From Crambe crambe (lineage: Eukaryota; Porifera; Demospongiae; Poecilosclerida; Crambeidae), in NCBI GenBank assembly GCA_963924555.1, contig OZ004581.1:7417338-7481337 (forward strand): a DNA stretch of 64,000 bases, read 5' to 3'. Of this stretch, positions 26,701-64,000 are shown one piece after another. Below the pieces are notes generated by a model. The model made no database searches. It saw only the letters and a program-made list of their open reading frames with translations, and was not told the origin of the DNA. The stretch's first letter is position 1. Every line of letters begins with the position of its first letter. A program made the position numbers and the translations under genes.

Positions 26701-27510
26701 GTTATTATTACCTGCATACCTACTACTTACAGTGGTTAGATACATGACTGGTTGAAGGAGCTATTTGCATTCACTTGGTGTGTATATACAGTCTGCATAA
26801 TAGGCACATGCAAAGCTCTCTATTCCTTGAAATTCAAAATTTAGAAAACAAACATTACAAATGCTCTAATTCCCAAATATCAATGTTCTAAATCCCAAGT
26901 GGATGATAAACAGTTATACAGTACATAGGGTGAAATGGCCGGTTCCTCAAACAACCTATAGAAACTTTCCCCCTAAGGCTCATTCAGGTCTGTAATTATC
27001 CTTAAAATTCAATCTAAAACTCATTGTGACAAACTAGCAATATAGCTACAGTAGCATGATAATTTTTTCCGAGCCATAGCTAAGATTAAGATCAAGCCAC
27101 AATAAATTTTATAGCAGGAGCAGAGGAGCAGCTTGGGGGAAGGGGGAACAATGAAGAATAGCTTCCCCTTCTCTGTTACTGCGTGAGTGAAGCATACCTA
27201 GTATCTCATGTCCAGGCTCTGAGCCTTTACCATAAGCAATGCTGCATATGCCATTGCACCTACGTAGGTAAAAGCTATACTTAGGGGGGGGGGGGGGGGG
27301 GGGGGGGGGGAATCTTAGTCTGAATTATGAAGAATAGCATAGCTTCCCTTCCTCTCTGTCACTGTGAGTGATATTTCCAGGCTCTGAGCCTCTACCATGA
27401 TATTAAAGCAATAACATTGCACCTAGGTAAAAACTATAGAGCTACGTATACAGAGTTATTACGTAGCTAGCCGGTGAAAAACGATTAGCTATTCACAACT
27501 TACCATCCAT
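1..27510 (-). CDS. RNF213: RNF213-like giant AAA+ ATPase / E3 ligase, copy A (3' part outside window)
   Basis: Spliced gene of 26 exons (complement): 27504-27510, 24903-25304, 24608-24691, 24342-24442, 23802-23837, 23553-23665, 22854-22967, 22566-22696, 21740-21801, 19574-19752, 18321-18450, 17143-17316, 16600-16689, 12357-12454, 11809-12037, 9631-10202, 5872-6991, 4840-5130, 4146-4265, 3778-3990, 2806-3177, 2606-2722, 2193-2286, 1355-1524, 891-1046, 1-829. This joins to one frame of about 2,000 codons with GT-AG introns. The family call rests on collinear similarity, exon by exon, to copy B, whose later AAA modules are clearly RNF213. Visible here are the N-terminal helical region, the Walker A GPPGVGKT split across two exons, and the start of the Ser-rich insert. 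In vertebrates RNF213 is a cytosolic AAA+ E3 ligase acting on lipid droplets and in antimicrobial defence; the same role here is inference. The modules after the insert, including the RING, are off the left edge. No disabling change was seen. Confidence 0.88.
20..440 (-). repeat. 18 bp coding tandem repeat (hexapeptide SLSHDQ/PLSHDQ)
   Basis: About 22 copies of an 18 bp unit, seen on the plus strand as variants of CAGTGGCTGGTCATGTGA. Because the period is a multiple of three, the array stays in frame on the minus strand as copy A protein and also leaves other frames open. Degenerate units continue to about 540. Confidence 0.85.
891..1046 (-). CDS. RNF213: Copy A exon 25
   Basis: 52 codons, phase 0 at both ends. 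Begins NLLKDEQERYKRW and ends WKIYVE. Near-identical to copy B exon 26. Part of the first AAA module after Walker A. Confidence 0.85.
1117..1181. repeat. (AG)n microsatellite
   Basis: About 32 uninterrupted AG dinucleotides in the intron between copy A exons 24 and 25. On the sense (minus) strand this is a (CT)n polypyrimidine tract. Confidence 0.95.
1355..1524 (-). CDS. RNF213: Copy A exon 24 (second half of first Walker A)
   Basis: Starts GT-GTT-GGA-AAG-ACT, completing GPPG|VGKTHF from the preceding exon, then IRKKMSELPHSVVIAMNETF and the FFNFTIHDPG strand. Phase 1 in, phase 0 out; 170 nt, the same length as copy B exon 25. Confidence 0.88.
1590..2070. repeat. Degenerate interspersed repeat (copy 1)
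   Basis: Shares scattered motifs in the same order with 59620-60130: the GGTCAT..ACTC stretch, ATACGTATAAT, AATGTC..AGGT, the AGCACCCTGTGTG-like core, and the CTCGCTGTCAAA words. Old copy; boundaries approximate. Lies in the intron between copy A exons 23 and 24. Confidence 0.4.
2193..2286 (-). CDS. RNF213: Copy A exon 23 (first half of Walker A)
   Basis: Begins IEDLCSMKACLDSYYITGH and ends LVYGPPG with phase 1. The next exon supplies VGKT. 94 nt, the same as copy B exon 24. Confidence 0.87.
2305..2445. repeat. Divergent copy of the GTGACAG-type interspersed repeat
   Basis: Starts TGTGACAGACCCA and contains TGGTTGGACTAGCTCCAGACC and CATGAGTTATG. These recall the better copies at 10216, 54060 and 61323. 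Weak. Confidence 0.35.
2606..2722 (-). CDS. RNF213: Copy A exon 22
   Basis: 39 codons, ILMNLYLDIK to VPGIRVHEHK, phase 0 both ends. Nearly identical to copy B exon 23. Confidence 0.85.
2806..3177 (-). CDS. RNF213: Copy A exon 21
   Basis: 124 codons, phase 0 both ends, after an AAG acceptor. Contains GILHIAMEFTQSDIMKLLL and ends LLYEHQE. Three Ser codons shorter than copy B exon 22, in a short Ser run before KWREFYFLEI. Confidence 0.87.
3178..3777 (-). other. Intron, no recognised content
   Basis: 600 bp between copy A exons 20 and 21. AT-rich; no repeat family or RNA gene was recognised. Confidence 0.6.
3778..3990 (-). CDS. RNF213: Copy A exon 20
   Basis: 71 codons, VTVADQEYTEWLNQVKESRS to LCDNIE, phase 0 both ends. 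Helical. Pairs with copy B exon 21. Confidence 0.86.
4146..4265 (-). CDS. RNF213: Copy A exon 19
   Basis: 40 codons, TARALLIVLEKL to INELPIEGAQQM, phase 0 both ends. Same length as copy B exon 20. Confidence 0.85.
4266..4839 (-). other. Intron, no recognised content
   Basis: 574 bp between copy A exons 18 and 19. Nothing recognised. Confidence 0.55.
4840..5130 (-). CDS. RNF213: Copy A exon 18
   Basis: 97 codons, GDLTVENVQRDLRSILTTG to LLEWNE, phase 0 both ends. Three codons longer than copy B exon 19 (extra residues near EGEAATGN). Confidence 0.88.
5131..5871 (-). other. Intron, no recognised content
   Basis: 741 bp between copy A exons 17 and 18. AT-rich; no family recognised. Confidence 0.5.
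5872..6991 (-). CDS. RNF213: Copy A exon 17 (large N-terminal exon)
   Basis: 1,120 nt, phase 2 in, phase 0 out, about 373 codons. Starts IDVRERLSHYGVKFPDAVD and ends RWSSQAE. It has a Cys-containing patch (CGPHCIDSLCAKQ) and is otherwise helical. Copy B exon 18 is collinear and six codons shorter. The last roughly 85 codons are almost identical to B at the DNA level, including silent sites, unlike the middle of the exon. Confidence 0.92.
6992..8476 (-). other. Intron sequence, no recognised content
   Basis: First part of a 2.6 kb intron between copy A exons 16 and 17. Only short AT-rich and TAGCTA-rich sequence seen. Confidence 0.5.
8477..9040. mobile_element. 564 bp terminal-inverted-repeat element
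   Basis: Ends are inverted copies of about 28 bp starting GTATAGTGGGTTATTTTC, with two or three mismatches. Interior shows no transposase; a short ORF inside it has no recognisable family. Resembles other elements here whose ends carry TTTTCGAGG (11073 and 38844). Probably non-autonomous. Confidence 0.65.
9631..10202 (-). CDS. RNF213: Copy A exon 16
   Basis: 572 nt, phase 0 in, phase 2 out. DIITPATLKRESSRQ, then an all-helical stretch ending LTQLPDDETVVR. Collinear with copy B exon 17 (same length) and roughly three residues in four identical. Confidence 0.9.
10216..10402. repeat. Interspersed repeat of the GTGACAGTCCCAGG family
   Basis: Opens GTGACAGTCCCAGG and contains TTGAACTATCTCTATA and AAGACCTAGGTCACTAGTAG, shared with 61323-61459 and, reversed, with 54040-54235 and the split copy at 15706-16545. 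Confidence 0.65.
10422..10449. repeat. Poly-G tract
   Basis: About 26 consecutive G in an intron of copy A. On the transcribed strand it reads as poly-C. Confidence 0.95.
10664..10706. repeat. (TTG)n microsatellite
   Basis: About 14 TTG units with one interruption (TTATTG). Confidence 0.9.
11073..11519. mobile_element. 447 bp terminal-inverted-repeat element
   Basis: Inverted ends of about 26 bp, TACCGTATGGGTGGATATTT on the left, mirrored at the right end. Short interior without coding capacity. Structure and length parallel the element at 38844-39284, whose ends also begin TACCGTA. Likely non-autonomous DNA transposon. Confidence 0.75.
11809..12037 (-). CDS. RNF213: Copy A exon 15
   Basis: 229 nt, phase 2 in, phase 0 out. 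ISDCSEIAKELFVKIMNVY to EDILPMM. Same length as copy B exon 16. Confidence 0.88.
12357..12454 (-). CDS. RNF213: Copy A exon 14
   Basis: 98 nt, phase 0 in, phase 2 out. DAMRAYMKEYKVTFADSF to TLAILKRK. Same length as copy B exon 15. Confidence 0.87.
12772..12812. repeat. G-run/C-run mini-hairpin
   Basis: A run of about 14 G is followed within a few bases by GAATGCCCCCCCCCC, so the two runs can pair. Confidence 0.7.
13063..13162. repeat. Foldback about 100 bp (copy 1)
   Basis: Arm AGTCCTGGTGATTATAGCC is mirrored near 13140 around a GGCTGCGCCCTTGG loop. Closely related to 14131-14252; both follow CCCTGGGGATATA. Confidence 0.7.
14131..14252. repeat. Foldback about 120 bp (copy 2)
   Basis: TTAGAACACGGTAGTCCTGG arm is mirrored at 14215-14252 with loop CTCGGGCTGCGCCCTCGG. 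Sister of 13063-13162. Confidence 0.75.
14306..14345. repeat. Terminus fragment with GAGAGTGC..GCACTCTC palindrome
   Basis: Short palindrome followed by GTAGGGATGGC, the same pairing seen at the ends of the large elements at 33504, 34954, 42291 and 61732. Probably a remnant or a solo end. Confidence 0.45.
14346..15463 (-). other. Intron sequence, no recognised content
   Basis: Part of the 4.1 kb intron between copy A exons 13 and 14. Locally less AT-rich (14.6-15.2 kb), but no coding exon matching copy B was found here. Confidence 0.5.
15464..15704. repeat. 240 bp near-perfect hairpin
   Basis: Arms of about 95-100 bp (AAGTGAGCGCAAAAA outwards, GTAGGGATAGCCTAAAATCT inside) around a 40 bp loop. 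Both arms contain GTAGGGAT and CAATCCCTAC, linking it to the GTAGGGAT element superfamily of this window. Confidence 0.85.
15706..16545 (-). repeat. GTGACAGTCCCAGG-family repeat, split by a nested element
   Basis: Left part (CTAGTGGCCTAGGTCTTGAA .. ATAGTTCAATCAT) and right part (ACATGACAGAAATTTGGA .. GGGACTGTCACAT) are continuous in the copy at 54040-54235. Here they are separated by the 674 bp element at 15758-16431. Confidence 0.8.
15758..16431 (+). mobile_element. 674 bp TIR element, copy 1 (nested)
   Basis: Inverted ends of more than 30 bp, TATGTGACCGGCTCTGGGAA inwards. Other copies at 20933-21607 (opposite orientation) and 32823-33496. No ORF with transposase features, so non-autonomous. 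The flanks suggest a TA target duplication with TGTGACC as the true end. Confidence 0.9.
16600..16689 (-). CDS. RNF213: Copy A exon 13
   Basis: 30 codons, VSQFLKNLEPDRSSLEIFQK to ELLTE, phase 0 both ends. Same length as copy B exon 14. Confidence 0.85.
16999..17022. repeat. Poly-C tract
   Basis: About 22 consecutive C in an intron of copy A; poly-G in the sense strand. Confidence 0.95.
17143..17316 (-). CDS. RNF213: Copy A exon 12
   Basis: 58 codons, AGEFLFSVFERNMTGDRV to HWAVIQNQ, phase 0 both ends. One codon longer than copy B exon 13. Confidence 0.87.
17531..17732. repeat. Small inverted-repeat element
   Basis: TTCTGCCCAGAATTCT on the left and GGGCAGAATTCT on the right face each other about 180 bp apart, with TGGCC words inside both ends. 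Possible small MITE. Confidence 0.4.
17968..18275. repeat. Small inverted-repeat element
   Basis: Left end ATACAGGCCCGTAGCCAG pairs imperfectly with CCTGGCTACGCCCATGGGAT on the right. About 308 bp; no coding capacity. Confidence 0.45.
18321..18450 (-). CDS. RNF213: Copy A exon 11
   Basis: 130 nt, phase 2 in, phase 0 out. IVLIYLHRVLPLDQVNFLEV to YNDHG. One codon longer than copy B exon 12. Confidence 0.86.
18570..19312. mobile_element. TIR-like element rich in CGTT words
   Basis: ACGGT..AAAAAGTTCCCGTT at the left faces AACGGGAACCTTTTT..ACCGT at the right. Interior is rich in GTTCAACG / CGTTGCAC words near both ends. Imperfect inverted repeat of about 30 bp; no transposase seen. Confidence 0.5.
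19574..19752 (-). CDS. RNF213: Copy A exon 10
   Basis: 179 nt, phase 0 in, phase 2 out. DIKWKCVTEDSIEVYLDGIM to GEALHFPIL. Same length as copy B exon 11. Confidence 0.88.
19811..20472. repeat. 660 bp near-perfect palindrome
   Basis: Arms 19811-20117 and 20172-20472, about 300 bp each and almost identical as reverse complements, with a 54 bp loop. Each arm has a G- or C-run (near 20095 and 20185, and near 19950 and 20325). It ends about 60 bp upstream, in the sense of transcription, of the acceptor of copy A exon 10. It can form a very long RNA hairpin in the pre-mRNA. Confidence 0.92.
20933..21607 (-). mobile_element. 674 bp TIR element, copy 2
   Basis: Reverse orientation relative to copies 1 and 3; same ends (TATGTGACCGGCTCTGGGAA) and highly similar interior, with a few substitutions in the right end (CCAGTCACATA). 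Confidence 0.9.
21740..21801 (-). CDS. RNF213: Copy A exon 9
   Basis: 62 nt, phase 1 in, phase 0 out. SMMNKLVDGRPIVTWRTFLT. Same length as copy B exon 10. Confidence 0.83.
21802..22565 (-). other. Intron, mostly unrecognised
   Basis: 764 bp between copy A exons 8 and 9. One AGTGGAACCTCAATATAACG word (about 22151) recalls GTGGAACCT-type repeats elsewhere (37190, 39580, 43520). Otherwise nothing seen. Confidence 0.5.
22566..22696 (-). CDS. RNF213: Copy A exon 8
   Basis: 131 nt, phase 2 in, phase 1 out. EENKQGISAMLLNGSILVYH to HVSRLMFW. One Ala codon longer than copy B exon 9. Confidence 0.88.
22736..22789. repeat. (TTA)n microsatellite
   Basis: About 18 TTA units just upstream of the acceptor of copy A exon 8. 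Confidence 0.92.
22854..22967 (-). CDS. RNF213: Copy A exon 7
   Basis: 114 nt, phase 2 both ends. GEKQSLWESQLFERFMCKFQ to HVNDFCS, with donor GTAAGT. Same length as copy B exon 8. Confidence 0.86.
23087..23108. repeat. Poly-C tract
   Basis: About 20 C in the intron between copy A exons 6 and 7. A second run of about 20 C lies at 23394-23413. Confidence 0.93.
23553..23665 (-). CDS. RNF213: Copy A exon 6
   Basis: 113 nt, phase 0 in, phase 2 out. MSIEQADVPHYIYILENFFD to GIIDRIR. Same length as copy B exon 7. Confidence 0.87.
23761..23793. repeat. (CA)n microsatellite next to the exon 5 donor
   Basis: In the sense of copy A this is (TG)n starting about 8 nt after the donor of the 36 nt exon 5. 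Copy B has a longer (TG)n in the equivalent intron (32729-32796). Confidence 0.92.
23802..23837 (-). CDS. RNF213: Copy A exon 5 (36 nt microexon)
   Basis: 12 codons, SLKILRKRDQTL, phase 0 at both ends, so skipping would keep the frame. Copy B exon 6 encodes SLKILRKRDQNL. Highly basic. Confidence 0.82.
24342..24442 (-). CDS. RNF213: Copy A exon 4
   Basis: 101 nt, phase 1 in, phase 0 out. DDLERKFQPLLQSEEFSG to FDAMESK. Same length as copy B exon 5. Confidence 0.82.
24608..24691 (-). CDS. RNF213: Copy A exon 3
   Basis: 84 nt, phase 1 both ends. SSATFLDKMTQGAMRVSYDD then KKMIEKR. Same length as copy B exon 4. Confidence 0.8.
24903..25304 (-). CDS. RNF213: Copy A exon 2
   Basis: 402 nt, phase 1 both ends. 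QLQHWICGVSPDCFLIEAY, LLIRDLECRKIFDIRFAGN, FVQMSSEDARKRYGELPVW. Highly similar to copy B exon 3, including many silent sites; two codons longer at the 5' end. The acceptor CTAACAG decides its start. No carbohydrate-binding or other named domain was recognised. Confidence 0.9.
25764..25915. repeat. 150 bp foldback, copy 1
   Basis: Arms carry TTGCAGTGATCTTGCAACA and its mirror around a 40 bp centre. A sister copy is at 44079-44236. Confidence 0.8.
25916..27150 (-). other. First intron of copy A, no recognised content
   Basis: Non-coding on both strands by inspection; no exon equivalent to copy B exon 2 was identified in it. Confidence 0.5.
27151..27440. repeat. Imperfect direct duplication around a poly-G tract
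   Basis: GAAGAATAGC..CTTCCC, CCAGGCTCTGAGCCT and CATTGCACCTA..GGTAAAA occur in the same order at about 27151-27275 and 27328-27440, separated by a run of about 26 G at 27285-27310. Confidence 0.75.
27504..27510 (-). CDS. RNF213: Copy A exon 1 (start codon, 7 nt)
   Basis: ATGGATG followed by the strong donor GTAAGTTGTG. Joined to exon 2 it reads MDDQLQHWICG. The same architecture (ATGAATG then a donor) opens copy B. Inferred from frame and symmetry; a cDNA could move it. Confidence 0.6.
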
Positions 27511-27557
27511 TATAATCAAGTAGGACTTCGCATTCACGTTCGACTTCTGTATAGGTC

Positions 27558-27569
27558 TGCGCATGCGCA
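27558..27569. promoter_or_regulatory. NRF-1-like palindrome
   Basis: TGCGCATGCGCA, about 50 bp upstream of the copy A start codon; matches the known animal NRF-1 consensus YGCGCAYGCGCR. Confidence 0.55.
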
Positions 27570-27689
27570 ACTCACCGTATTGAATTTTTGTGGTATTATT
27601 AGCTAGCTAAAGGGAAACAGGTCACGTGCGCCTATAACAGCAATACAACCTGTATCTATGGCACAGTACAAGCAAGAGCATACAGTGGT

Positions 27690-27953
27690 TTGCAGGTTGC
27701 TTGACACAGTACTTCAGTCAGCAAGGCCACATGGACCAATCAGATTCATGCTGACATCATTGCCTGCAAATCTGATTGGTCCATGTGACCTCGGTGGCTG
27801 CAGTACTAGTACAGCGGTTTTCCAAATCTTGCAACTGCAAAAGCTAGTCACATGATCAATATGAGCAATCTGACCAACCAGTTGGCTCCAATCACTTCCG
27901 CTTTCCACTTTCCTGTTGCAAGGTTTTGGAAAACCGCTGTATCAAGCAACCTG
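27690..27953. repeat. Nested palindromes in the shared promoter
   Basis: Outer pair CAGGTTGCTTGACACAG / CTGTATCAAGCAACCTG (27691, 27952). Two inner hairpins: 27728-27788 (CACATGGACCAATCAGATT mirrored) and 27810-27941 (TACAGCGGTTTTCCAAA mirrored). CCAAT boxes sit in the arms of the first inner hairpin. Confidence 0.8.
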
Positions 27954-28480
27954 AAATCTACTGTACGCATTTTGCACACGCCGAGCGCTACCATTTCCCG
28001 GGATCCCACGTGAGCAGCAGCCGCGCGCTTCGTATCATATCACGTGATCAAGTAACGCATGCGCACTTTGACTATAGCCATAGCCACAGCTGCTCCCTGT
28101 GGCTAGCCGTGCCTTTGTTTCTTATTGGGAGTGCGACAAAATGTATTGATGCGGGTTTGAAAAATAATGCGGGCGGGTAAACTTAAATGTAATTTTCAAA
28201 TTGGCGCGTGGGAGCTTTCATCACTTTTTTTGATACAGGAGTGGAGGGCATGTCTTGGGTGACAAGCGGATCCACTGAACGAAAACTAGACGAGATTAGG
28301 TTTTAGCGTGACGACCCCTGCCCATTCTATTTTGACGTGAAGTGCGCATGCACATTCCTATTATGTAGCAGCTCCCCGCAGGCTCTAAATTTTGCGGAGG
28401 CGGACAAAAGAGCCTCTAATTCGCATTATTTCTACAGGAGCAGCTAGATACAGTTATTGAATTCGTAAAGAGATTTTATA

Positions 28481-64000
<35,520 letters not shown>

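Larger units (their letters stand above)
27511..28480. promoter_or_regulatory. Shared divergent promoter region
   Basis: 970 bp between the two start codons. Contains an exact NRF-1-like palindrome TGCGCATGCGCA (27558-27569), related GCATGCGCA sites near 28056 and 28335, CCAATCA/TGATTGG boxes near 27735, 27775 and 27888, CACGTG words near 28008 and 28041, and locally raised CpG. No TATA box was chosen. Bidirectional use is inferred from geometry. Confidence 0.6.

Overview
This is a eukaryotic, almost certainly animal, genomic window. It is AT-rich, with GT-AG introns of about 50 bp to more than 4 kb, long microsatellites, 15-30 nt G/C homopolymers and many small palindromic transposable elements. 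The only clear cellular genes are two members of one family: giant AAA+ ATPase / E3 ubiquitin ligases of the RNF213 (mysterin) type. The intron and repeat style suggests an early-branching marine animal such as a sponge or cnidarian. That placement is an inference; nothing in the window fixes the species.

Layout. Copy A lies on the minus strand. Its tiny first coding exon is at about 27.5 kb, and 26 exons run leftwards off the window at base 1 (about 2,000 codons inside). Copy B lies on the plus strand. Its first coding exon is at about 28.48 kb, and 42 exons run rightwards off the window at base 64000 (about 3,620 codons inside). The genes are head to head, with about 970 bp between start codons. 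That gap holds an NRF-1-like palindrome next to the copy A start, several CCAAT boxes and a nested palindrome. From the second exon of A onward, every A exon has a B counterpart in the same order and intron phase, and exon lengths differ only by multiples of three. I assembled both reading frames by eye and saw no frameshift or stop.

Domains. Both copies have the long helical N-terminal region and a first AAA module whose Walker A (GPPGVGKT) is split by an intron. Next comes a Ser/His/Asp/Gln-rich low-complexity insert made of DNA tandem repeats: 18 bp units in A, mainly 36 bp units in B. Only B continues far enough to show the two catalytic-type AAA modules: GETGVGKT with a DEIN Walker B, then GAPGTSKT with a FMDEAG Walker B. 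The expected C-terminal RING/E3 part lies beyond the right edge for B, and everything past the Ser-rich insert lies beyond the left edge for A.

The rest is intron and mobile DNA: three copies of a 674 bp terminal-inverted-repeat element (one nested in another repeat), a 660 bp near-perfect palindrome, two families about 0.85-1.1 kb long with a large hairpin at one end, three inverted-repeat elements that each carry a degraded RecQ-helicase N-terminal fragment, and several smaller foldbacks. No tRNA, rRNA, CRISPR array, virus or prokaryotic gene was recognised.
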